NCBI GenBank assembly: GCA_023653785.1
Contig: JAMKCH010019834.1
Span: 124,001 to 188,000 of the forward strand
DNA from: Ophioderma brevispina
Taxonomy: Eukaryota > Echinodermata > Ophiuroidea > Amphilepidida > Ophiodermatidae
DNA: 64,000 nt
Direction: 5' to 3'
A model generated the notes under the pieces. It searched no databases and had not been told where the DNA came from. It saw only the letters and a program-made list of their open reading frames with translations. A program made the translations under genes and the position numbers. This document shows, piece by piece, positions 11,063 to 21,523 of this stretch (the stretch's first letter is position 1; the number at the start of each line of letters is the position of its first letter).

Positions 11063-11274
11063 ATCTTGTGACGACTGATGTAGATACCACGGAAGGCATC
11101 GATTACACGAGTATAGACGGTCAGCAAGTAACCATCGCTGGACATGCTACAGAAAACGTTGTCATTGATATCAACGATGATACCGATGTTGAAATGAGCG
11201 AAACGTTTGACGTGACCTTTACAGGGGCAGCTGGAACTGTGACGTCGTCAACGGTTACAATTCTGATAATGATG
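11063..11274 (+). CDS. Exon with one-base deletion: Calx-beta C-terminal part (unit 2, domain 1, type 1 B)
   Basis: Reads cleanly as LVTTDVDTTEGIDYTSIDGQ, IAGHATENVVIDINDD and FDVTFTGAAGTVTSSTVTI. It then lacks one base before the CTGATAATGATG block at about 11263-11274, making the exon 212 nt instead of 213. As written, splicing shifts the frame of every exon downstream. Everything else, including the GTAAAT donor, is normal, so a sequencing error or a polymorphism is possible. Confidence 0.75.
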
Positions 11275-12280
11275 GTAAATAGAACAATATTGTCACTGAT
11301 TCCGCAAAGAAGCAAATCGACAATTTTGGGGAAATTGATATTATGATTGTATATCACATCACAAGCTGTACGGTCAGAAAAAAACAAGATAACTGTAAAT
11401 AAAATTTGAGGCACATATTATAAATTTAACTAATATAATGATGGTTTCAGAACAAAACCAATCCTCTTCATACATATTTTTTAGTTTCCACCTATTGTGT
11501 TCACAAGTAAACTTCAATAAGTTTACAGGGGTATAATCGCTTAGGGATATCCTAATTTCATAGTAAAGCGAAGTGCAATATTACGGTTAGAGTATAAAAT
11601 ACAGGCCTGACAAAATAAGTGGAAGTTTTTATTGATGAATTGATAATTGACGTCTCTCCGAGTTCGTTTGAGTACAATGTATAGGCAATTTACAACTTTC
11701 CCTAATGGGGGAATGGCCAATCGCCTTCTCTTGACAAAGAAGGGTTGAACATTTTTTTTTTCATTTTTTGAAATAGGCGAATCGCTTTGTACTGGAACTT
11801 TGAAAGGAAACAATAGGCTGAATATTGAAACCTAGTCCCACAACAAGTATGTTTGGTATCTATCATGGCCACTTAAACTGAACCCATTTCCTAATGTATT
11901 TGTGAAATCTTCAATCACCGATAACCCAAAAGCTGAATTTTGTCGATTCGTCGCTTTGCGGAATCAGCGACGATATATTGAAGTAACAGCATTAGTTAAA
12001 GCATTACCACCCTCTTATTGATAAGAGAATATCTTCAGTAATGCAGAATTTCAAATCAACATTATATATACTGAGAAAACTGTAGTGACAAAACCTGCAC
12101 AATCGCCGACTATTAGATAATCACACCGTTTACAGCTTATCCATTCACATATACATACCTACACTGTTAAAAAAATGTCCGTAAATTTACGGAAATTTCT
12201 GGCAGCAGTATTTCCAGTCATTTTTAGGGTAAATTTACAGAAATTTCTGTCAATTAACGGAACTTTGACAGTAATTTTAC

Positions 12281-12300
12281 AAAAAAAAAAAAAAAAAAAA
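12281..12300. other. 20-A block, probable masked scaffold gap
   Basis: Exactly 20 A between a C and a segment that repeats sequence from about 12070. Two other blocks of the same length occur at 12670-12689 and 14191-14210. A fixed 20-base filler written over N is the simplest reading. Confidence 0.6.
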
Positions 12301-12402
12301 ACTGAGAAAACTGTAGTGACAAAACCTGCACAATCGCCGACTATTAGATAATCACACCGTTTACAGCTTATCCATTCACATATACATACATACATACATA
12401 CA

Positions 12403-12433
<31 letters not shown>

Positions 12434-12669
12434 TTCAGGTATTTTATTAGAAACTGCAATTATTCAAAATACAAATGAATGCTCAGATACTTGGCAATTG
12501 GAGTGTCTTTCTATGATATTTTGGCACAGCAAGGCGAGTATTATCTAATGCTGATCGGAGTCCTGTACGAGCTTGTGTGTACTATATGTGAGGCAAGAGG
12601 TGAGATATGATGGTGCATGTCCATTTAAGCATTTAAATACATATAGCAATGTCTTGAAATAAATGCGTT
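12301..12669. repeat. Possible alternative-haplotype contig lacking the CACTG element
   Basis: Its left 85 bases copy 12070-12157. A CATA microsatellite follows, then sequence equal to 12966-13034 and 13291-13465. It therefore matches both flanks of the transposon but has no transposon, and lacks about 260 bases found at 13035-13290. Bounded by 20-A blocks on each side, it looks like an empty-site allele placed in series. Confidence 0.6.
12382..12431. repeat. (CATA)n microsatellite, first copy
   Basis: Uninterrupted tetranucleotide repeat. The apparent ORFs reading YVCM or YIHT in both directions are artefacts of this repeat. Confidence 0.9.
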
Positions 12670-12689
12670 AAAAAAAAAAAAAAAAAAAA
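12670..12689. other. 20-A block, probable masked scaffold gap
   Basis: Exactly 20 A after ..AAATGCGTT and before TTTTTCCGTAATTT, closing the misplaced segment that begins at 12301. Confidence 0.55.
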
Positions 12690-12893
12690 TTTTTCCGTAA
12701 TTTAAAATTACGGAACCAAAAAAAAAAGTCCGGAAATATTGCTGCCAGAAATTTTTGAAATATTTCCGTAAATTAACATTTTTAGCTATTTTTTATGTTT
12801 TTTGTTTGTTATTTTTATTGTTTTCTAAAACAGATTTTTCCGTAAATTTACGGAAAATCTGTTTTCTTAATTTACGGAAATTTTTAACAGTGT

Positions 12894-12936
12894 ACATACA
12901 TACATACATACATACATACATACATACATACATACA

Positions 12937-12966
<30 letters not shown>
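12894..12966. repeat. (CATA)n microsatellite, second copy
   Basis: Same repeat as at 12382, directly after the right end of the CACTG element. A third short stretch lies at 13041-13063. Confidence 0.9.
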
Positions 12967-12967
<1 letters not shown>

Positions 12968-13792
12968 TTCAGGTATTTTATTAGAAACTGCAATTATTCA
13001 AAATACAAATGAATGCTCAGATACTTGGCAATGGCTTTGACATACATACATACATACATACATAGGATTTTTATACCGCGCCATTTCAATAAAGATCACG
13101 GCGCCTACATCAACTACAGCAAAAATAAAGTTCACAACAGCAGAGAAAACAACAAAAGCAACAATCACTTTGGGAAAAGGTGAGTTTTTAAGCTCTTTTT
13201 GAAAGCTGACAACGAATTGGCTGTGCGAATTGAGATGGGTAAGTTATTCCAGAGTTTGGGGGCTGTAAGAGAAAAACTTTTATCTGCAGCAGATTGGAGT
13301 GTCTTTCTATGATATTTTGGCACAGCAAGGCGAGTATTATCTAATGCTGATCGGAGTCCTGTACGAGCTTGTGTGTACTATATGTGAGGCAAGAGGTGAG
13401 ATATGATGGTGCATGTCCATTTAAGCATTTAAATACATATAGCAATGTCTTGAAATAAATGCGTTCTTTCACAGGTAGCCAGTGAAGTTTATTAAGAAAA
13501 ATAGTTGCATGGTCGTGTTTTGAAGCACAAAAAAAAAAATTTGGCAGCCCAGTTTTGAAGACGTTGTAATCTGTTTATGTAAGATATATTAGCTCCAAGC
13601 AAAAGTGCATTTCTATAGTCCAATTTGGACAAAATCAAGGGATCTTACAACACTGCTACAGGTATCCGAATCCATAAATCGACGAATATATAATTTGGAC
13701 ATGGAAGACTTGCCGGCTTCTCAGAATTCATAGAAACAAATGCCCTGATTACATCACACCAATGCAAGTACGCTGTCTGCATACGACCCAAA

Positions 13793-14074
13793 TTCAAAAT
13801 GGCGATATTTTCATCAGACAGACGAGAACGTTACGATCAAATATTCTACCCTCCCATGCTTAATTTTTGATATTCCTCTCTATGTCGGTACCATTAATTT
13901 AATTTGAAACGTTACCGCTGGGTATAGTTCAAGCCCCGGGTTCATGCGCTGGCTTAAAATCGGTTTGAAATTTCAGCAGTTGTACCCGTTGAGACGCATG
14001 CGTTCTTGCGTTGGTGTGATCTCATCGGAACATTTTACAATAAATTTTGTAAAAGCGGTAACTCCTCAATAGAC
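13793..14074. repeat. Duplicated segment (copy at 14211-14493)
   Basis: Almost identical over about 280 bases to 14211-14493. The first copy continues with different sequence to 14190; the second begins directly after a 20-A block. This fits overlapping allelic contigs that were not merged. Confidence 0.65.
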
Positions 14075-14190
14075 CAGTTAACAGCAATGTTTGTAAACAT
14101 GTTAGGGCCTGGTATCTTGAACTAGGTCGGCCTGACTGTTACACACTGGGCAATTGTATCTGTTAGAGTTTTAATACTATGGGCCATAAC

Positions 14191-14210
14191 AAAAAAAAAA
14201 AAAAAAAAAA
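14191..14210. other. 20-A block, probable masked scaffold gap
   Basis: Exactly 20 A between two copies of the same genomic segment. Confidence 0.6.
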
Positions 14211-14663
14211 CAAATTCAAAATGGCGATATTTTCATCAGACAGACGAGAACGTTACGATCAAATATTCTACCCTCCCATGCTTAATTTTTGATATTCCTC
14301 TCTATGTCGGTACCATTAATTTAATTTGAAACGTTACCGCTGGGTATAGTTCAAGCCCCGGGTTCATGCGCTGGCTTAAAATCGGTTTGAAATTTCAGCA
14401 GTTGTACCCGTTGAGACGCATGCGTTCTTGCGTTGGTGTGATCTCATCAGAACATTTTACAATAAATTTTGTAAAAGCGGTAACTCCTCAATACCAACAT
14501 GGTAAACTCTCACATTTGAGAAAAATGATGCTGCTTTTCTGTCAATATGGTATTTTTATGCATTTGGAAAAGGAAGCAACATAAATTCACAGCAGTTAAT
14601 CGTTACGGGGAATATTGGCTGAAGAAGAAATAACCTAAAATTTGTTTATGATGCTTCTTTCAG

Positions 14664-14762
14664 TTGAAATCAATTTTGACTCGGCCACGACAACTGCCAA
14701 CGAAGGAGATGGTAGTGTAACCCTTCCGATTACAAACACCGGTGGTGGAACAGTCACCATTA
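14664..14762 (+). CDS. Exon: Calx-beta N-terminal part (unit 2, domain 2, type 1 A)
   Basis: 99 nt, phase 1/1, acceptor GCTTCTTTCAG and donor GTAAGT. Encodes EINFDSATTTANEGDG and SVTLPITNTGGGTVTI. Note NEGDG, as at 5569. Confidence 0.85.
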
Positions 14763-15656
14763 GTAAGTTGTCAAATACGCTAATTTATGATCATTCCTCG
14801 TGGTGTTACTATCTTTAACCTCTAGCAGTCAACCCTTATCCTTAAAAAAGAGATTTGATGTGCGAGATACCTCAACTCTTTGCACGCTGGGCAATTTTGT
14901 AAGGGTTATAACGCATAAGTCTGTAGTGGCGTTTGAGATGGCTTTCCAAATATTTGTAGGTCACTTGGGATGTCATCTAAAAACGAACAACAAAGGCTAG
15001 GTCTTCTTTGGACCTCATTTAAATGCATTTTTCACGATGATTCTGCATTTGCTTATGAAAATAAATAATTTGGAAATGTTTATAACAAGAAAAGACCAAA
15101 ATTGACCAAAATTCATCTTTGAGCGAGTATACTTGCCTGCCGCATGCAAAGAGTTAACGGTTGTAACATTAATCAATCAATCAATCAAGTTTATTTCATC
15201 TCAACATAAGAATATACATCAAAATTCAATAAAATTTAAATTGGAAATACAATATAAATATATAATTATATAATAGAAACGACATTATTGGTGAATGCGT
15301 GATGTTGCGGGAGATAAAGAGGTATAAAAATAAGACAAGCAAAATTTGACAAATTGTACAATTTGAAAGCCAAGAGCATCGCTAATAGTATAAACCTTAT
15401 AAATTGATTTATAAGAAAAAAAATAATGATTGCAAGATGTTCTTGGGGTTACATCAGACAAAACAAGACAAACAGATATACAAACATACACACAAACTAA
15501 CACACGCACACTGACAGGACGAACAACACGGACAAGACCGACAGAGGAATACTCAAATGGGTATTATACCAGCCGGCCAAAAGGATGCAAGAAAAAAAAT
15601 ATATGGAAAATGGTAATTGTTGTAAAGGCCGATGAGTGTGTTTTTAAAGTTTGTTT

Positions 15657-16379
15657 TTAATAATGAGAAGAACAGAGAATTTTAAGGTGAGTTGGCAGAT
15701 TTTTCCATAATATAGGACCTTGGGAACTAGGAGTGTTCCTAGCAAAGACAGTGTTTGTTCTCTTGATGAAAAATTCATGACCATGCCTGGTGTTATAATA
15801 ATGAGAGGGTCTATCGATGTTAAAAAAGTCACCAGGAATGAGATCAGCCGGGAGGAGATCATGGTGGAATTGGTACATGAAAGCTGCTAACTGTAGTTTA
15901 TAGATGTCATAAATTTTCAGGGTTTTGAGAGACGAAAAAAGTGGATCAGTATGGGCAAGCCAGATCGAATTAGTGCATGTTCTTATGATTCTCTTTTGAA
16001 GTAAAAAGAGGGAGTCGAGATTGGCATTGTTGGAATCGGCCCATATCATTGCGCCATAAGAAAGATGGGGTAGAACAAGGGAATTGTATAATGTTTTCAG
16101 TGACTCAGGTGGGAGGAATGGTCGAACCTTACGAATTATACCATTGTATTTAGAAACTATTTTAGAAACATGTTGCGTCTGGGAAGTCCATGATAAATTG
16201 TGATCAAAGAGTATGCCAAGGAATTTATTTGTTTCTACTTGCTTTAGTAATGCATTATCTATTTTAAGGTTAAGACTTATGTCTTGTTTGTTACTGTGTT
16301 TATTTTTAAATATCATGTAATTAGTTTTCTTAATATTGAGAGATAGTTTATTTAGTTTAAACCAATTGGAAATACTCAT
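15657..16379 (-). pseudogene. LINE reverse transcriptase, thumb and C-terminal region
   Basis: 240 codons open on the - strand. The part starting [15 protein letters not shown] continues the palm after the FADD box; KFLGILFDHNLSW and LPHLSYGAMIWADS are classic motifs after the palm in CR1/L2 reverse transcriptases. One base is missing just upstream (AAT GCT GA|ATG AGT), so the apparent start codon is not a real translation start. Confidence 0.85.
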
Positions 16380-16398
16380 TCAGCATTTATAATTGTTT

Positions 16399-17039
16399 CT
16401 AATGTTTTAGGGTCATGATGTGAAAATAAAATATTTGTATCGTCAGCAAATAAAATAAAATGGGGGATTTTGGTACACAGAGGCAGATCATTGATATATA
16501 ATAAGAATAATAAAGGTCCCAAAATATAACCCTGAGGAACTCCACAAGTTGCATTTGCTGTTTAAGATAATACATTGTTATATGAAATCCTTTGTTTTCT
16601 GCCAGAGAGATAATTTTGATCCAATTGTTGGCAAGTCCTCTGATACCATATGTGTTAAGTTTATTAAGTAAAATATCATGATTTATAGTATCAAAGGCTT
16701 TGCTAAGATCAAGAAAAATGCCAATGGTATGAAGTTTGTGGTCAAGATTATTGGCTATTTTACAATAAAGTTGATTAATTGTCAATGTCGATCTTTTGGG
16801 CCTGAATCCAAATTGATGAGATGTGAGTATATTGTGACGGGTTATGAAGTTAAACATACGATTGTATACAATCTTTTCAAGGAGCTTAGAAATGGCCGGT
16901 AAAATCGAGATAGGTCTGTAATTAATGAAATCGTGTTTATCACCGGCTTTAAAAACTGGTATAACATAGGCCCCTTTGAATAAGGATGGAACCATGCCAG
17001 CTGAAAAGGAGTTATTAAAAATATGGGCAAGGACATCAC
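16399..17039 (-). pseudogene. LINE reverse transcriptase, finger and palm region
   Basis: Contains VIPVFKAGDKHDFINYRPIS, then HQFGFRPKRST and FLDLSKAFDTINHDIL, the conserved RT blocks. A frameshift after about 16560 moves the CGVPQG and FADD boxes into another frame. With the neighbouring segment it forms one broken ORF. Confidence 0.85.
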
Positions 17040-17289
17040 TGATGGCAGGAATAATTTGCTTTAAAAGATTGTTACTTATACCGTCAACAGCACTACTGTC
17101 ACTGTTTTTCAGCTGATAAACATGCTATTTGGATTATTAAATGATGTTGAAGGTGGCGCATAATCACTGGGCGGTTCCGATATTTTATCAGCAAGCGTTT
17201 TACCTATATTTGCAAAAAATGTGTTAAAATTTGCAGCAATGTCCTTATCATCTGTTATCTTTTCGCCATTGCTGTTAAAGAAGTTCTTG

Positions 17290-18148
17290 TAGTAGGGTTA
17301 TAAATCAGAATCCCATTCTAGAAGTTTGGGGAAGAAGGTTTGAAGATGTGTTTCTATATATTGAAGTGTGCTGAATCAGAATTTTTGGGTCCAACCTCTG
17401 GGGAATGTGGGGAACTTTGTAAAATAAGGGGGTAAAATTTGTACAGGGGTAAATTTGAAATCAAGTCAAATTGTGTTTAAATGTACACCAATGTATTTTG
17501 TCTCATTATAAGGATTTAAAAAAGGTATAGTTTGTCCAGGTTCCGACCTTAAAAACAGGTACAACCCTATTAAGGTTCAAGGTCATCCAGTGCTCCGATT
17601 TCGTTGAAACTGGTGTCAAATTGTTCGTCTTGCCTTATATTACAATGTTTGGCAATTGGTTTCGTAATTCATGAACAAAATGTAACAAGGATCTACAGGG
17701 GTCTATAGGGGTCACCAAAATTTGACCTCAAATTGTATACAGAGCTGTCAACCAAAGAATTGAAATTAATTTCTGCTTCAGTATGACCAGGGCAATCATT
17801 TGACACCGGTTTCAACAAAATCTGAGCACTGGATTTGTTTTGCCCCAGAATGACCTTGAGCCTTATCAGGGCTGTAGCCGAGTAACTAAAGGTCGGAACC
17901 TATACAAACTATACCTTTTTTAATCCATATAATGAGACAAATACATTGGTGTACATTTAAACACAATTTGACCTGATTTCAAATTTACCCCTGTACAAAT
18001 TTTACCCCCTTATTTTACAAAGTTCCCCACATTTCCCAGAGGTTGGACCCAAAAATTCTGATTCAGCACCCTTCAAACTATATAAAAACAACCTTCAAAC
18101 CTTCTTCCCCAAACTTCTAGAATGGGATTCTCGTTCATAACCCTACTA
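17290..18148. mobile_element. Foldback element inserted in the LINE
   Basis: Two inverted arms of about 350 bases, starting AGTAGGGTTAT.. and ending ..ATAACCCTACT, with long matching stretches such as CCCATTCTAGAAGTTTGGGG. The centre is short. It interrupts the LINE between the linker and the finger domain, so it is younger than the LINE. The arm motif GTGTCAAATTGTTCGTCT recurs at about 10193 and, imperfectly, around 32750-32960. Confidence 0.8.
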
Positions 18149-18231
18149 TTGTTGCGGCCAAGTTGATTATTAATTATCTGCCAAACTTTTTTGTATTGTT
18201 TTTATTTTGTTTTAATTTTATTTGTAATGTA

Positions 18232-18860
18232 TTACTTTTTTCTGAGACGAAGTAAAAGATTAAGTTGATTGCGGTAATTATTATATTTTAGTTTATTGTT
18301 AGCAGTTGGTTTAGAGATATAAGTTTTATACAGTTTATCCTTTGTTTTAAGTGATTTAATTAGACCTTTGGTGATCCACGGTTTTTTGGGCGAGTTACGC
18401 TTAGAAATGGTACTAGTTTTGACAGGACAGTGAATATCATAAATATTTATTGTTAAATTCATTGTAGGCCTCGTCTGGATCTGGATTGTCTTTCACATGC
18501 TGCCAATCAACAAGACGAGGGCATTTTTTAGGCCTTTGATGTTATTTGGTTTAAGTTGGCGTGACGTTCTTGTTAATATAGGTAGCGCACTGTTAGGCCT
18601 ATGTTTTGACTCAGTAAGAAAAATAGGACAGTAATCGGATAAATCTGTGATAATAATGCCTGAGGTAGTATGGATTGTTATATCATTGGTGAGAATGTTG
18701 TCGATTAAGGTTGCAGTCATTTCACCATATTTATTAGGCCTAATCCTGGTTGGTCGATCAATGCAAGGGATAAAATCATGTGAATAGAACAGGTGATGAA
18801 GTCACTAACTTTAGAATCAGTGTTATGAGTCAGGAGATCTAAGTTAAGGGGACAGAGGCT
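18232..18860 (-). pseudogene. LINE endonuclease end and linker
   Basis: Segment with LIDNILTNDITIHTTSG then DLSDYCPIF, the final strands of an APE-type endonuclease. The last conserved histidine (usual SDH) is tyrosine here. After a break, KKPWITKGLIKSLKTKDKLY forms the linker to the reverse transcriptase. Upstream at 18725-18850, fragments such as FIPCIDRPTRI read in a shifted frame. Confidence 0.75.
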
Positions 18861-19274
18861 TTGGGAAAGTGGTTTTCCGGCTCGATGCATTTACGTCAAT
18901 CGCCATCATTAGCACGTTTTATGGCAAATTAAAAATATGGAATCTGAAATTCGGTTAAAAGCAAATAAGTCCCGAAAATCGAATGCGGCATATAACTTTT
19001 TTTTCAATTATAAACTTTGTGTTGGAATTTTCAAGTAATATTTAGTGTTACTTGAAATATTATGGAAAATGTTCAAGTAAATATTTTATATTACTAGAAC
19101 AAATTTTATGACTTTTGTATACTATTGATAACTGATATTAAATCTTTCACCAAAGTCATGTGACTGTGATTTTTCAATTACAATCAATCCCAAACTGGCG
19201 GTTGAAACGTTGTATTCAAAGATGTACATTTCCAAAATATAACAAACATTTTACTGTAAACGACCTATTTCTAG

Positions 19275-19486
19275 CACTCTCTACATCAGACGTAGACACC
19301 GTGGAAGGGAGCGATTACACAAGTGGAGATGGACAGATGATAACTATAGCTGGATATGCCACTGAAAACGTTGTAATTGACATCACCGATGACACTGATG
19401 CTGAAATGAGTGAAATGTTGATGTTTCTTTCACGGGGGCAACTGGGACTACAACAACGTCTCAAATAACAATTATCGACAATGATG
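19275..19486 (+). CDS. Exon with one-base deletion: Calx-beta C-terminal part (unit 2, domain 2, type 1 B)
   Basis: Reads ALSTSDVDTVEGSDYTSGDG, then IAGYATENVVIDITDD. At about 19418 a T is missing from the expected ATG TTT GAT, after which DVSFTGATGTTTTSQITII follows in another frame. Length 212 instead of 213; donor GTAAGC. Only this base spoils an otherwise ordinary exon. Confidence 0.75.
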
Positions 19487-19705
19487 GTAAGCTGTGTTTT
19501 ATGGACTGAAATAACTGAGTCCTATCCTATATTGGTTACATGGAAGATTCCTTGGAATCATCAGTGTGATTCAAAGGTTGCCGAACTTAAAATGTGGCAT
19601 GGGTTAATACCTTATGGAATCACACCACTAAATTAGTCCCCATAGACTTGTGTACAAAATGACCTCTCACCAAACGTCTATAAAGCGACTGATTATTTCA
19701 AAACT

Positions 19706-20728
19706 GGGCCCAAATTCATAAAACCTTGCTAGTTTAGCTGGCAACTAAGGCCTAGTACGATTCATAAAATCCTAGTATGACCCAAACACTCTTCTAAGTA
19801 TATCAGTTCCTCCGCGTACTTGTTTATCCCGCTCTACCTCCTGTACCTATTGATTCTTCCGCTTTGGTCCCCTTCTCCATCCAAAATTATTTTTTAATTT
19901 CGGGAGTCGACAACTAAATTGAAATTCATAAAACCTTACTAAGAACCTTACTAACTAGTTACATACTAGGAAAATCTAGTTGCCAACTAGCTCAATCTTT
20001 TGTCTACAGAATTGGGTGCTTTCGGGCGGAATGGCCTTGGTTGCAGTGTGGGGAATGTAAATTCAATACTACCCTTTTGTGTTTGAGTCTGTTCATCTCA
20101 GAATTAACATGCTTTGAACACCTGTGAACCATGATCAAAATGATGCCAATATAACTGTATAAGTTAACTGTAAGCAAAACCCCATTATATATATTTAGCA
20201 AACAAAGAACATTTTTAATATGAACAGCAGAATTAAAGAAATTCTTTAATATTTCTTCAGTAAGGTTTGATCATTTATTTTCATTTCAAATCTATAAGAA
20301 TATTGGGGCCTGTATTTTCACAAGTTCCTCCTTTCCCTTTTCACTGATGCTATTACGGCATTATGTTAATGCAAATGAAAATTGAAGACAAACTTTACTC
20401 ATTTTTTTATCAGATGATATATATTGTATTAATTTAAATTTCACATAACTATAAATCAATAATTTGTAGCAATAAACTTCAGTGTTAATTGTCTTGTAAA
20501 AAATTTACAGAAATAATAATAATAATATTGTTTTCTTCACTGATTTAGTTGTCAACTAGTGAGTTAGAGTTGCTCTGGATCAACTCTAAATTTAGCCAGA
20601 TTCTTAGAATGCAACTAGCACTAGTAAAGTTTTATGAATTTCAACTAGTAATCAACTAGGCTTAGTTGGCAACTAAGTCCCATTTTAGTTGCCAACTAGG
20701 CTTAGTAAGGTTTTATGAATTTGGGCCC
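19706..20728. mobile_element. TIR element, about 1.0 kb, copy 1
   Basis: Ends GGGCCCAAATTCATAAAACC and GGTTTTATGAATTTGGGCCC are perfect inverted copies. Inside are many GTTGCCAACTAG-like short repeats. No transposase ORF is seen. A second copy, with another element nested in it, lies at 61073-62006. Confidence 0.85.
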
Positions 20729-21124
20729 TGGAGTCTTTGGGAAGATTAGGACCATAGCTCTTCAACAAAATGAAAAGTCGTATGATGAAGGCTGCATTTT
20801 TGAGATACAGAGCATCGAAAGATTTGCATGTTTTCAAAACGTCCACGCCTAGTTGAAATCGTACTAGAAATTAAAATTGCAGAGTTTCCCCAAACCCTCA
20901 GAAATTATACAAAAATTGCACAGACAAAATCTTTACCACCCAAATGGTTTGTTACTAGTCCACACATTATGATTAATTTCAAATTTCATTTGAAGACACA
21001 ACTTATCAACATTTTTGGACTCTTCATTTAGGCAAGTGCCATATTTGGGACGCCAACACTGTCTCGGCACTGACGTCGTCTACTAAACCTAGTTTATTTA
21101 GTGGTGTGATTGCTTATAACATGA

Positions 21125-21192
21125 TGTGTGGCTTAGCTAGAGCATCGTTGATACGATTCGAAGGTTGTCGGTTCGAGTCCTGCCCGATGAAC
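21125..21192 (+). repeat. tRNA-like sequence (SINE head or tRNA pseudogene)
   Basis: Contains a box A-like GTGGCTTAGCTAGAG and a perfect box B GGTTCGAGTCC at normal distance. The acceptor and anticodon stems pair poorly, so a working tRNA is unlikely. Confidence 0.5.
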
Positions 21193-21366
21193 TTTTGTTA
21201 TTGTTTTTTAACCTTTATATGCACCGGCTTCTCTAGGTAAACGATCATCTCTCTCTCTCTCTTCCAAAAGATGTTAAAGTATATACTTTCTTGTTTCAGA
21301 ATCTCAATCATTATTTTAATAATATTAAATAAATGCTCAGAACAATTAATCTTTTTTCTCTTTCAG

Positions 21367-21465
21367 TTTCAGTCGATTTTACGTCAGCTTCAGCTACAGT
21401 TGGTGAAGGCGATGGTAGTGTTACGTTAATGCTTACGAATTCAGGTGGCGGAAGTGCCTCTCTAT
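21367..21465 (+). CDS. Exon: Calx-beta N-terminal part (unit 2, domain 3, type 1 A)
   Basis: 99 nt, phase 1/1, acceptor TCTCTTTCAG and donor GTATGT. Encodes SVDFTSASATVGEGDG and SVTLMLTNSGGGSASL. Confidence 0.85.
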
Positions 21466-21523
21466 GTATGTGTTCACAATCCTAGCAAATTTACTCTTTC
21501 ATAAAACCACAGCAGTACATTTA

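Larger units (their letters stand above)
12162..12892. mobile_element. CACTG-ended TIR element, interrupted by a misplaced segment
   Basis: Left end CACTGTTAAAAAAATGTCCG and right end ..AATTTTTAACAGTG-like are inverted copies, both flanked by TA. Internal blocks such as CCGTAAATTTACGG recur, and the same family is seen at 61451-61734. CACTG ends with a short target duplication suggest a CMC/EnSpm-like non-autonomous element, but that is tentative. The segment 12281-12689 does not belong to it. Confidence 0.6.
11275..14663 (+). other. Long intron with repeats and probable assembly seams
   Basis: 3.4 kb. From 11275 to 12050 nothing is recognised. The remainder holds a CACTG-ended element, CATA microsatellites, two series of duplicated segments and three 20-A blocks, described separately. 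Confidence 0.6.
15175..18860 (-). mobile_element. CR1/L2-like LINE, 5'-truncated and frameshifted
   Basis: A non-LTR retrotransposon on the - strand. Its 3' end, at the low-coordinate side, is a (TTGA)-type tail (AATCAATCAATCAATC on +), as usual in CR1/L2 elements. Moving to higher coordinates come the thumb/connection region, the palm with an FADD catalytic box (16433-16452), fingers with YRPISILP and LDLSKAFDT, a linker with PWITKGL, and the C-terminal end of the endonuclease. The front of the endonuclease and ORF1 are missing. Frameshifts near 16380 and in the RT break it, so it is not active. Confidence 0.85.
14763..19274 (+). other. Long intron carrying a LINE
   Basis: 4.5 kb between paired A and B exons, filled mainly by a reversed LINE (about 15175-18860) with a foldback inside. 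The 14763-15170 stretch and 18870-19274, which is AT-rich with short inverted repeats around TCAAGTAATATT, show no gene. Confidence 0.7.

Noticed and set aside
12382..12966. CRISPR-like regular repeats
   Set aside because: The periodicity is a plain tetranucleotide microsatellite with no spacers, and the locus is from an animal genome.
12159..13012. ORFs on both strands reading repeated YVCM or YIHT
   Set aside because: They are produced by the (CATA)n microsatellites and have no start context or splice support.
21125..21192. Functional tRNA gene
   Set aside because: The internal promoter boxes are good, but the acceptor and anticodon stems do not pair well by eye.
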